Notes: generated by a model not told the origin, from the sequence alone. Shown: positions 1 through 5,745, counted from the first letter of the stretch. The stretch is DNA of 5,879 nucleotides from CAZTJA01 sp964613745 (GCA_964613745.1 CAZTJA010000151.1:1-5879); one strand, 5' to 3'. Program-made: numbers and translations.

Positions 1-19
1 TCGCCAAGCTTTAATTCTA

Positions 20-53
20 AAACCCTGATCAGGTAACTGCTCAGGGTTTTTTT
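20..53 (+). terminator. Intrinsic terminator of an upstream transcription unit
   Basis: A perfect 9-bp stem is visible: AAACCCTGA at 20-28 pairs with TCAGGGTTT at 41-49 around a 12-base loop, and the T run continues to 53. This is a textbook Rho-independent terminator for a transcript entering from the left edge. The A-rich left flank is short, so it is mainly a plus-strand signal. The gene it ends lies outside the window. Bases 1-6 (TCGCCA) would fit the 3' end of a tRNA with a G discriminator plus CCA, but six bases are too few to call it. Confidence 0.82.
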
Positions 54-89
54 ATTGCTCGTTATCCCACGAAATAAAGTAATTGTGTA

Positions 90-117
90 GCCCGGTCGCG
101 TTCTTTGCGGCCGGGGC
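90..117. repeat. REP-like imperfect palindrome
   Basis: GCCCGGTCGC at 90-99 pairs with GCGGCCGGGGC at 107-117, giving ten pairs (one T-G wobble), one bulged G at 113 and a 7-base loop. The preceding GTA makes GTAGCCCGG, which resembles the widespread gammaproteobacterial intergenic palindromes of the GTAGCCCGG...CCGGG type. It is the most GC-rich spot in an AT-rich region and has no T tract after it, so it is unlikely to be a terminator. Only one copy of this form is in the window. Assignment to a REP family is an inference from the motif. Confidence 0.5.
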
Positions 118-177
118 ATTGTTGCGTTCGCATATATAAATTATCCACGTCGTAAAAATTTTCACGCTCTCACTAGC

Positions 178-295
178 GCACGAAGATTTTTTTGAGATAA
201 ACCTCAAGTAAGAAATCTAAATGAGATGTTTTCGCAGCGGCTAATGAAGATGTGGTTCTCAATATTCTGCGCTCGACTAAAAATATTTTTCGTGC
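178..295. repeat. Nested inverted repeats, function unknown
   Basis: GCACGAA at 178-184 is the exact reverse complement of TTCGTGC at 289-295, enclosing 104 bases. Inside the left part, AGATTT (184-189) pairs with AAATCT (213-218), and within that TTGAG (192-196) pairs with CTCAA (203-207) around a 6-base loop. The segment could be a structured RNA or leftover element ends. I see no promoter or terminator that frames it, so no RNA gene is called. Confidence 0.3.
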
Positions 296-425
296 ATTTG
301 TTAAATCTCTGCTCGCTTTTTTGTTATTAACACTAATTACTCGCACGTTGTGAAATCAATTTTAATTTTGTGTTTTATTCTCTCAATCTCTGTGCTAATC
401 TTTTTTGTCCCAGCGACAGAAATTT

Positions 426-430
426 AAGGA
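426..430 (+). promoter_or_regulatory. Ribosome binding site of the VOC gene
   Basis: AAGGA lies six bases before the ATG at 437. This is close to an ideal Shine-Dalgarno placement and fixes the start codon of the VOC-fold gene. Confidence 0.75.
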
Positions 431-436
431 TAGAGA

Positions 437-901
437 ATGCTGTCATCGTCTTTTTCTCTCTCACGTGCGGACTTGTTGGTAAATGTTGAAGATACCCATC
501 ACATTTGGCCTGGTCTGAACTGGGATTCACCATCATTAGTTGTTCCTGATGTACAAAAAGCAATTCACTTTTATGAGAAAGTATTCGGGTTCCAACCCGT
601 GTTTATTTTGCCTGATGAAAATAATGAAATTACTTTTGCTCGCGTCCGTTATCGTGGCACATATTTTGCTTTAATTCGCGAAAGTGATGCGAAGCAGGAC
701 ATGTCATCGTTCTATAGTTCTGAAAACTATTCATCAACATCTTTTTATCTTTATGTTGATCATGTTGTCCGTGTTTATCACAATGCTATTGAGCAAGGTT
801 GTCGATCAATTAAGTCACCGCACATCGATTTCTTAGGCGATCATAAAGCGAGATTAGTGGATATCTTCGGCTACTTTTGGGATATCGCTGCTAAATTATG
901 A
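437..901 (+). CDS. VOC superfamily (glyoxalase/bleomycin-resistance fold) protein
   Basis: The 154-residue product is a single VOC domain after an N-terminal extension of about 30 residues. The first beta-alpha-beta module covers roughly 33-80 (LVVPDVQKAIHFYEKVFGF at 34-52 is the typical opening). The second covers about 103-150 and ends in the family-type stretch GDHKARLVDIFGYFWDIA (134-151), close to the GDR...DPFGHxW signature of PhnB-like members. The usual metal-ligand positions look unfilled: there is no His or Gln in the first strand, Tyr replaces the His of FGH, and Asp-Ile-Ala follows Trp where metal-dependent members carry a Glu. A non-metal binding role, or a different activity, is therefore likely. 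Substrate cannot be told from sequence. AAGGA at 426-430 supports this ATG. It converges on dtd with a 31-base gap that holds only a weak hairpin (AGTTG 909-913 with CAACT 919-923) and no T tract. Confidence 0.87.
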   Translation: MLSSSFSLSRADLLVNVEDTHHIWPGLNWDSPSLVVPDVQKAIHFYEKVFGFQPVFILPDENNEITFARVRYRGTYFALIRESDAKQDMSSFYSSENYSSTSFYLYVDHVVRVYHNAIEQGCRSIKSPHIDFLGDHKARLVDIFGYFWDIAAKL

Positions 902-932
902 TGCAATCAGTTGGTATTCAACTATTAACTGG

Positions 933-1370
933 TTAGCTGTTAAGTAAATAGGTAACAGGTCCATCATTGCAAAGTGATACCTCCATGTGCGCACCAAATT
1001 GGCCGGTTTCAATCTTGGGGTAATTTTTTTTTGCATACCCAATCAGATAGGAGAATAGTTTTTCACCTTCGGTTGGTGGCATCCCTTTTGAAAATCCTGG
1101 TCGTGTGCCTTTGGTGGTCTCAGCTACTAGAGTGAATTGAGGCACTAATAGCAGGCCTCCCTGTACTGATTTCAAGCTGAGGTTGGTTTTGCCATCTGAG
1201 TCAGGAAATATGCGGTAATCAAGAATGCGTTCAATCATTTTATTCGCATTCGCTTCATCGTCAGTTTTTTCTATGCCTATTAAGGCAAGAATGCCGTGAT
1301 TAATATTGCCTATGCATTTGCTGCCTACTGTCACTTGTGCGTGGCTGACTAGTTGAATCAACGCGATCAT
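933..1370 (-). CDS. dtd: D-aminoacyl-tRNA deacylase
   Basis: Dtd hydrolyses the ester bond of D-aminoacyl-tRNAs (and glycyl-tRNA-Ala), recycling the tRNA in the cytoplasm and keeping D-amino acids out of protein. The product has 145 residues, the same length as the E. coli enzyme as I recall it, and opens MIALIQLVSHAQVTV as the family does. Both active-site signatures are present: PQFTL near 81-85 (SQFTL in many relatives) and the Gly-cisPro motif in NDGPVT near 136-141. RIFPDSDGKTNLS matches the conserved central block. The frame stays open 28 codons further up to 1454, but that extension has no family similarity, so the ATG at 1370-1368 is chosen. A weak purine-rich GAAGAA sits just before it. 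It faces the VOC gene and is divergent from xthA. Confidence 0.96.
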   Translation of the reverse strand: MIALIQLVSHAQVTVGSKCIGNINHGILALIGIEKTDDEANANKMIERILDYRIFPDSDGKTNLSLKSVQGGLLLVPQFTLVAETTKGTRPGFSKGMPPTEGEKLFSYLIGYAKKNYPKIETGQFGAHMEVSLCNDGPVTYLLNS

Positions 1371-1404
1371 CGGACATTCTTCATGTGAGTAACGAGACAT
1401 CAAG

Positions 1405-1431
1405 CTTATAAAAATTCGAATATTATTCCAA
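1405..1431 (-). promoter_or_regulatory. Candidate promoter of dtd
   Basis: On the minus strand TTGGAA (1431-1426) and TATAAG (1410-1405) resemble -35 and -10 boxes, separated by a short 15-base spacer. A start near 1398 would leave a leader of about 28 bases before the ATG at 1370, and it would exclude the upstream in-frame ATGs, in agreement with the start chosen for dtd. The spacing is poor, so this is tentative. Confidence 0.3.
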
Positions 1432-1499
1432 CCATATACCGTATGAAACTTCACGATATTTCCGCTAAACTACCGTCATTAATATAGACGAGTGTGCTG

Positions 1500-2276
1500 A
1501 TGAGTCAGTTCAAAATTGCCACATGGAATGTAAATTCTTTACGCGTGCGTTTGCCGCATGTACAAACCTGGATGAGAGATGTCAAACCGGACGTTCTAGT
1601 CTTGCAAGAGATTAAAATGCCTAGTGAAGATTTTCCGCACGAGGAATTCACTGAGATGGGATACAGGTGCGTGGTTTCTGGTCAGCGCACTTACAATGGT
1701 GTTGCCATCTTGTCTCGGTATGAAGTTCAAGATGTCGTCACCGATATTCCTGATCTCGATGATCCGCAACGTCGTATCTTGTGTGCGACAATTAACGGTA
1801 TTCGTATTCTGGATTTGTACGTCCCCAATGGTGAAAGTGTCGATTCAGATAAATACAAATATAAGCTGGCTTGGTTAGATAAGGTTGATGCGTATTTAAA
1901 ATCAGAACTCAAACAGCATACAAGCATGGTAGTGCTCGGTGATTTTAATATCGCCCCTGAAAATATAGATACTCATGACCCTAAGGCTTGGGAAAATAGT
2001 GTCCTATTCAGTCAGCCAGAGCGGCAGGCATTTCAGAAAATGTTGCATATTGGTTTTAAAGATTGTTTTCGGCAGCTCGCTCCCACAGATCAGGCCTATT
2101 CGTGGTGGGATTATCGCATGAATGCATTCCGTAGAAATATCGGCATGCGCATCGACCACATACTGGCGAGTGATGCCTTATTTGCTAAATGTAAAAGTTG
2201 TCACATTGATAAAGCGCCGCGTAAGTGGGAACGCCCGTCAGATCATGCGCCTGTCATCGCAGAATTTAATCTATAG
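1500..2276 (+). CDS. xthA: Exodeoxyribonuclease III (AP endonuclease)
   Basis: ExoIII cuts DNA at abasic sites and degrades duplex DNA 3' to 5' in base-excision repair. The 258-residue product is one endonuclease/exonuclease/phosphatase domain, slightly shorter than the 268-residue E. coli enzyme as recalled. The catalytic set is complete: N10 and N12 in WNVNSL, metal-binding E37 in LQEIK, Y107 in LYVPNG, D148 and N150 in LGDFNIAP, D219 in GMRIDHIL, and the D248-H249 pair in PSDHAPV. The ATG at 1500 is preferred because GACGAG (1487-1492) lies seven bases ahead of it. An in-frame GTG at 1494 would add only two residues and overlap that site. The gene is divergent from dtd, and its stop codon abuts that of the minus-strand DUF1295 gene in the palindrome CTATAG. 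Confidence 0.96.
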   Translation: MSQFKIATWNVNSLRVRLPHVQTWMRDVKPDVLVLQEIKMPSEDFPHEEFTEMGYRCVVSGQRTYNGVAILSRYEVQDVVTDIPDLDDPQRRILCATINGIRILDLYVPNGESVDSDKYKYKLAWLDKVDAYLKSELKQHTSMVVLGDFNIAPENIDTHDPKAWENSVLFSQPERQAFQKMLHIGFKDCFRQLAPTDQAYSWWDYRMNAFRRNIGMRIDHILASDALFAKCKSCHIDKAPRKWERPSDHAPVIAEFNL

Positions 2277-3038
2277 TCGGATGCGAGGAATCAGGGAATT
2301 GGTTGATTGCATATATGCTGTATATGCGGGGTTGTCGCGATATTTCTGCTCAAGCATGGGTACGCCACTAACAAACCGAATAATGAGATTCATGGCCAAC
2401 CCGCTTACCAACGCTTCGTAGTGTCCAGTACTGGTGGTTACTAATAAAGATATGCTCCACCAAAAAACGATTTCACCAAAGTAATTCGGATGCCGGCTGT
2501 ATGCCCATAGACCTTGTGTCATGATTTTGCCGCTATTAGCCAGTGAGCGTTTAAATACTGCTAATTGATAATCGCTGATGCTCTCATATAAGAAACCAAT
2601 AATTGCTGTGCAGAAAAATATCCAGCTATACCAGGGAAGTTCGTCTATCGAAGAATTAGCAGCGACAAGAATGGCTGTTGACACAACAAGCATAATCGCA
2701 GCTTGTGGTAGGAATAATTTCACAAAAGCTTGCAGGTTGGTAAATTGCGTCCACTTTTCTCTAAATTGACGATAGCGAAAGTCTTCCGGGCGCCCCTTGT
2801 TGCGTAGATAGATATAGATGCTTAAGCGACAGCCCCAGAGCACGATCAAAGCGGTAGTTAACAACTCTAGCGGGGAATGCTCCGGAGTGGTCAAGTTGCA
2901 ATATATGGCAGTAACTATGAACCCAAAACCCCATCCAATGTCTGCAACAGCATAATTTTTACTTTGTATTGCCCACGCAAACAGCATGGAGAAGTAAATT
3001 GTTATCACGCTGGCTGCAGCCAGATAGAGTGAAATCAT
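2271..3038 (-). CDS. DUF1295 family membrane protein (steroid 5-alpha-reductase/ICMT-like)
   Basis: The 255-residue product is a multi-span inner-membrane protein with hydrophobic segments near 2-23, 34-50, 57-77, 106-127, 136-152 and 190-215. It belongs to the DUF1295 group of the steroid 5-alpha-reductase and isoprenylcysteine methyltransferase superfamily. Visible signatures are VADIGWGFGF (31-40), KGRPEDFRYRQFREKW (81-96), the cofactor-site motif YSRHPNYFGE (180-189) and the C-terminal NPAYTAYMQSTNSLIP (236-251). Relatives reduce or methylate lipid-like substrates, but the substrate of this group is not established. It is the second gene of an operon: its ATG overlaps the TGA of the DAK2-DegV gene (ATGA, 3038-3035), and since no strong Shine-Dalgarno precedes it, translational coupling is likely. 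Its TAG meets the xthA stop tail to tail, with a 6-base overlap between the two genes. Confidence 0.92.
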   Translation of the reverse strand: MISLYLAAASVITIYFSMLFAWAIQSKNYAVADIGWGFGFIVTAIYCNLTTPEHSPLELLTTALIVLWGCRLSIYIYLRNKGRPEDFRYRQFREKWTQFTNLQAFVKLFLPQAAIMLVVSTAILVAANSSIDELPWYSWIFFCTAIIGFLYESISDYQLAVFKRSLANSGKIMTQGLWAYSRHPNYFGEIVFWWSISLLVTTSTGHYEALVSGLAMNLIIRFVSGVPMLEQKYRDNPAYTAYMQSTNSLIPRIRL

Positions 3039-4855
3039 AAAGATTCTTCGTATAGGGCAATGGCAATAGCGCCGCGGCCAGCATGCACGCCAACAGAAGG
3101 TGCGGTTTCACAAATACTTTTGATTTTTGCTCCAATAGAATTGGTGAGATGAGTAGTAAATGCTTTCACTTGTTCCGCTGTTGCCGTGTGTGAAACTAGC
3201 ATGGTGTATTCTTTGGCTGCATCCATACGCTTTTTTAGTAATGTGGCAATTTTTTTCCACGACTTTTGCTTGCCAAGAGAAATGCCAGCTATGGCTATCT
3301 GGCCGCTATGATCGATGGAGAGAATTGGTTTGACGTGACCCCAATCAGCAATTTTATGCATAATTTTGGATACGCGACCAGATTCTTTCATGGTTTTCAT
3401 CTCATCGATGGCGACATAAATGCTGATATTTTCGCGCGCTTTATTGAGTGCAGCGACGACTTCATCATGGCTATGCCCTTCATCCAGCATCTTGATAGCT
3501 TTCATTACCAATAAGCCGTGACCAGATGCAAGGCTTAAAGAATCAACGACATCAATCTTGGCGCCGTTAACATGTTCGGCCTGATTTTTAATGAGTTGAT
3601 GTGCACTGCTCAAGCGTGAAGATAGAGTGATTACAATGATGGAATCATAATGTGAAGCAAGAAAATGCAAATAACGGCTGACGATCGCAGCGGTTGGCGC
3701 AGAAGTGCTGGTTTTGAAGTTTGATGTGCCTGCTTCTGCATACAGTCGCGATAAATCCACTGTTAAGCGGTCCAGTAGTGAGTGATCACCAAGGCGAACT
3801 TGGTTCGGAATAGTATGGATTTGTGCTTCGTTGCGCAGTGCTTCGGGTAGATCAGCTGATGAATCTGTGACGATTGCAACTTTATGCTTGCGATGTTCGT
3901 TGATCGCCCATTGCACTTTAATATCATCAATTTTTTGATGGATGATGGTGCCGTAGCCCTTCAATAATTCGGTGCAGCCCATGATGTCAGTGGTGTGCAC
4001 ATGTGCTTTGATATGGGTCGGGCTTTGGTTCAGAACGATACTGTCGCAGGTTGGGTCGAGTTTTTTATGTAAATCATCCAGATTGTCGAGCGAGCCGGTC
4101 AGCAGTGTTTCCATGCAAAACTGGTAAGCATCGGCAGCAAGTTCTGTGTGATGCGTGTGATGGGCAACATGATTGTGGGAGATTTCATGATCTTCCCAGT
4201 GCACATCAAACGTACCAGTATCACTTAATGCTTTTTCCATGCCAAGAATCAGTTTGGTAAAACCAAACGCGCCAGCATCCACAACGTGGTTTTCTTTTAA
4301 TGTGGGCAGTAAAAATTCGGTTTGGGAAAGAGCATTCTCAGCAGCAGGTACGGTAGAGCGAAATAAGGCTTCAAAATTCTGGCAGGTAGCGCGGTTTTCC
4401 ATACACGCACTCAGCCATGCTGACATGACGGTCAAAATAGTACCTTCAACTGGATGTGCGACAGCTTTATGCGCCTGTTTGACGCCGGATGCTAAACAGT
4501 CGATAAATTCGTTAATGGTTAACGTGGTTTTTTCTGCAATAGATTGAAGCTGCGCGAGACCAACAAAGAAAGCTGAAAGAATCATGCCAGAATTGCCGCA
4601 AGAACCAATCAGGCTGGCGTCAGCAAGAGCCGTCAGCAGCGTGCCGAAGTTGTCGGTAGGGTATTGCTGTGCCACGACATAGCGCATGAGAGCCGCCATA
4701 TTCGAGCCTGTGTCGCCATCAGGAACAGGGTAGACATTCAGCTGGTTTAATTCATTTTCATTTTGAATAATCTGCTTGCCGCCGGTAAAAATCATCTTTA
4801 AAAAAAGCGCCGGGTTTAATACAGTATTTTGATCGTCACTCATGTTTAAATCCAT
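3035..4855 (-). CDS. DAK2-DegV fusion, FakA-FakB-like fatty acid kinase
   Basis: This 606-residue cytoplasmic protein joins two partners that Firmicutes encode separately: FakA, which phosphorylates fatty acids, and FakB (DegV), which holds them. Residues about 10-215 form the DhaL-like kinase domain, with VYPVPDGDTGSNM (41-53; D46 and D48 as Mg-nucleotide ligands), CGNSG (86-90), EGTILTV (137-143) and VVDAG (191-195). A His-rich linker (219-236) leads into a FakA-type middle domain (about 240-316) that keeps the likely zinc set C247, H285 and H287 (HVHT). Residues 325-606 are a full-length DegV domain: VAIVTDSSADLP (326-337), TSAPTAA (384-390), VVDSLSLASGHG (436-447), MKESGRVSK (489-497) and VHAGRGA (590-596). 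The C-terminal domain of FakA is replaced by DegV. Acyl-phosphate production is inferred from the families. Neither ATG has a clear ribosome site; Met5 at 4843 is a plausible alternative start, with GGA upstream. Confidence 0.92.
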   Translation of the reverse strand: MDLNMSDDQNTVLNPALFLKMIFTGGKQIIQNENELNQLNVYPVPDGDTGSNMAALMRYVVAQQYPTDNFGTLLTALADASLIGSCGNSGMILSAFFVGLAQLQSIAEKTTLTINEFIDCLASGVKQAHKAVAHPVEGTILTVMSAWLSACMENRATCQNFEALFRSTVPAAENALSQTEFLLPTLKENHVVDAGAFGFTKLILGMEKALSDTGTFDVHWEDHEISHNHVAHHTHHTELAADAYQFCMETLLTGSLDNLDDLHKKLDPTCDSIVLNQSPTHIKAHVHTTDIMGCTELLKGYGTIIHQKIDDIKVQWAINEHRKHKVAIVTDSSADLPEALRNEAQIHTIPNQVRLGDHSLLDRLTVDLSRLYAEAGTSNFKTSTSAPTAAIVSRYLHFLASHYDSIIVITLSSRLSSAHQLIKNQAEHVNGAKIDVVDSLSLASGHGLLVMKAIKMLDEGHSHDEVVAALNKARENISIYVAIDEMKTMKESGRVSKIMHKIADWGHVKPILSIDHSGQIAIAGISLGKQKSWKKIATLLKKRMDAAKEYTMLVSHTATAEQVKAFTTHLTNSIGAKIKSICETAPSVGVHAGRGAIAIALYEESL

Positions 4856-5118
4856 GTTGTTAGTTTATTATCTTCAGTAACTGTCAGCCGCAGACTCAAT
4901 AAAGTATGCCCCGGCAGACTACTGTTGATGCGGCCGCTCTTCGCGGTGCCTACCGGTTATTTCAATGAACAAGCCGTCCATTTTAACTAAATTTCGCTTA
5001 TCAATGAATGATTTTTCTATGATGCATCTTATACCAAATTTTCGACGTAAATGCCTGAAAAAATTGAGGGTAATCCCATTTTAGGCGATAAGCAGCGCGA
5101 TAAACCGCATAAATAGAC
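4856..5118. other. Gene-free spacer between the divergent DAK2-DegV and rpmE genes
   Basis: No convincing coding frame is present. Near 4905-4957 lies a GC-rich patch containing the palindrome GCGGCCGC (4930-4937) and a small hairpin, CCGC (4934-4937) with GCGG (4943-4946), whose make-up recalls the element at 90-117 but does not clearly match it. GCAGACT occurs twice (4890-4896, 4914-4920), and GCGATAA occurs twice with a 12-base period (5085-5091, 5097-5103). The minus strand has GATAAT about 20 bases before the DAK2-DegV start, without a good -35 partner. A promoter for that operon must lie here, but I cannot place it. Confidence 0.55.
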
Positions 5119-5124
5119 TATAAT
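5119..5124 (+). promoter_or_regulatory. Candidate -10 box of the rpmE promoter
   Basis: A perfect TATAAT hexamer stands 135 bases before the rpmE start. No good -35 box is found 17 bases upstream (CGCGAT at 5096-5101), so an activator or an alternative start is possible. Initiation near 5131 would give a leader of about 129 bases that includes the folded region at 5188-5231. Confidence 0.4.
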
Positions 5125-5187
5125 TTAGACAATCCTCCGGCCGTAACTGCTGCAGGATCGTCGTTAAGTCTTAAAATATCAATTTGC

Positions 5188-5231
5188 GCGCAGCACTTGA
5201 ATGAAGCCCGATTCTTCGTTAAGATGCACGC
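5188..5231 (+). promoter_or_regulatory. Long leader hairpin ahead of rpmE
   Basis: A single imperfect hairpin of 16 pairs fills the leader. GCG (5188-5190) pairs with CGC (5229-5231), GCA (5193-5195) with TGC (5225-5227), CTT (5196-5198) with AAG (5221-5223), and AATGAAG (5200-5206) with CTTCGTT (5214-5220), leaving a 7-base loop CCCGATT. G5199 and A5224 are bulged, and a small internal loop separates the two outer stems. It ends 19 bases before the Shine-Dalgarno. bL31 synthesis is known to be autogenously controlled through its mRNA leader in E. coli, so this is a candidate bL31-binding site. That role is inferred here. Confidence 0.45.
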
Positions 5232-5250
5232 CAGATCAATGTAGGGGTTC

Positions 5251-5256
5251 GGAGAG
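5251..5256 (+). promoter_or_regulatory. Ribosome binding site of rpmE
   Basis: GGAGAG lies directly ahead of the ATG at 5260, with GGAG five bases upstream. This strong, well-spaced site fixes the rpmE start. Confidence 0.8.
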
Positions 5257-5259
5257 ACA

Positions 5260-5505
5260 ATGAAGGCGATTCATCCAGAATATAAAGATGTAAAAGTATC
5301 ATGCAGCTGCGGTAGCGTGTTTGTAACCAGGTCAACTCTTGGTAAAGACACTCTGTCCCTCGAAGTATGTGCCATGTGCCATCCTTTCTACACGGGCACA
5401 CAGAAGATTGTTGACGCTGCAGGCCGTGTTGACCGTTTCCGCCAGAAATATGGCAGAAAAGGCGCTGCAAAGGCAGACGCCAACAAACCTGAAGAATCTA
5501 AATAA
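5260..5505 (+). CDS. rpmE: 50S ribosomal protein bL31
   Basis: bL31 is a late-assembling protein that bridges the large and small ribosomal subunits. The 81-residue product matches the family over residues 1-70: KAIHPEY at the start, CSCG (15-18), RSTLGKDTLSLEVCAMCHPFYTGTQ from 24 on, and GRVDRFRQKYG near 55-65. All four zinc-binding cysteines are present (C15, C17, C37, C40), so this is the zinc-containing form and not the zinc-free paralogue made under zinc starvation. The C-terminal tail of about 15 residues (AAKADANKPEESK region) is longer than that of the 70-residue E. coli protein. The gene appears to be monocistronic: a folded leader precedes it, and a series of terminator-like hairpins starts 25 bases after its stop. 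Confidence 0.98.
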   Translation: MKAIHPEYKDVKVSCSCGSVFVTRSTLGKDTLSLEVCAMCHPFYTGTQKIVDAAGRVDRFRQKYGRKGAAKADANKPEESK

Positions 5506-5510
5506 TTTAT

Positions 5511-5609
5511 ATAAAACAATAAATTATAAGAAAGCCGGTGCCGGACGGCATGCTATTTGCTCATGGAATTGAGCGGAGCATTGCGTCTGGCCCGGCTTTA
5601 TTGTTTTAT
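5511..5609. terminator. Large, partly symmetric terminator after rpmE (hairpin A)
   Basis: AAAGCCGG (5531-5538) pairs with CCGGCTTT (5592-5599), CCGGACG (5541-5547) with CGTCTGG (5584-5590), and CATGCT (5549-5554) with AGCATTG positions 5577-5583 around one bulged T, for about 21 pairs. GCTC (5559-5562) with GAGC (5571-5574) caps it. The T-rich TTTATTGTTTTAT (5597-5609) follows. That tract is also the exact reverse complement of ATAAAACAATAAA at 5511-5523, so the element is nearly symmetric and could stop transcription from both sides. It is the likely end of the rpmE transcript. Confidence 0.72.
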
Positions 5610-5677
5610 CGGGGGCGGAACGCTCAGCCCATGGAATTGAGTGGAGCATTGCGTCTGGCCCGGCATTATTGTTTTAT
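5610..5677 (+). terminator. Terminator-like hairpin B in the repeat array
   Basis: CGGG (5610-5613) pairs with CCCG (5659-5662), GGCG (5614-5617) with CGTC (5652-5655) through one G-T wobble, and CGCTCA (5621-5626) with TGAGTG (5638-5643) through one wobble. The T-rich ATTATTGTTTTAT (5665-5677) follows. The internal loops are asymmetric, so it is weaker than hairpin A. Confidence 0.45.
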
Positions 5678-5745
5678 CGGGGACGGAACGCTCAGCCCAT
5701 GGAATTGAGGGGAGCATTGCGTCTGGCCCGGCTTTATTGTTTTAT
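5678..5745 (+). terminator. Terminator-like hairpin C in the repeat array
   Basis: CGGG (5678-5681) pairs with CCCG (5727-5730), GACG (5682-5685) with CGTC (5720-5723), and CGCTCA (5689-5694) with TGAGGG (5706-5711), with one G-G mismatch at 5690/5710. TTTATTGTTTTAT (5733-5745) follows. This is the weakest copy in its inner stem. Confidence 0.42.

Larger units (their letters stand above)
54..436. other. Gene-free AT-rich stretch upstream of the VOC gene
   Basis: No credible reading frame occurs here on either strand. The stretch contains the REP-like hairpin at 90-117 and a set of inverted repeats between 178 and 295. The rest is AT-rich and carries the ribosome binding site of the next gene at its right end. 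I found no promoter with both a good -35 and a good -10; TATAAA at 135-140 and TTGTGA at 348-353 each lack a well-placed partner. The length is generous for a simple promoter region, so an unannotated small RNA or a decayed gene is possible but not shown. Confidence 0.6.

Noticed and set aside
1..6. Possible tRNA 3' end (TCGCCA) before the first terminator
   Set aside because: It would fit a G-discriminator tRNA with encoded CCA, but six bases at the window edge cannot be folded or identified.
375..563. Minus-strand 62-codon frame overlapping the VOC gene start
   Set aside because: It is antisense to the VOC gene and its ribosome site, with no motif or initiation signal of its own.
1371..1454. 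In-frame upstream extension of dtd to an ATG at 1454
   Set aside because: The extra 28 residues have no Dtd-family similarity, while the 145-residue form matches the usual length and N-terminus exactly.
4239..4547. Plus-strand frame of about 100 codons inside the DAK2-DegV gene
   Set aside because: It lies wholly antisense to well-conserved kinase motifs and has no ribosome site; it is a shadow frame. The same applies to plus-strand frames at 2122-2421, 3266-3514 and 4051-4260.
4890..4920. Direct repeat GCAGACT as a target-site duplication
   Set aside because: The 17 bases between the copies are too few to be an inserted element, and a 7-base repeat can occur by chance.
5004..5084. 26-codon ATG frame in the spacer before rpmE
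   Set aside because: It has no ribosome binding site, and its length and composition are what chance would give.
5219..5572. Frames overlapping rpmE on either strand
   Set aside because: rpmE itself is unmistakable by its four cysteines and conserved blocks; the overlapping frames have no family features.
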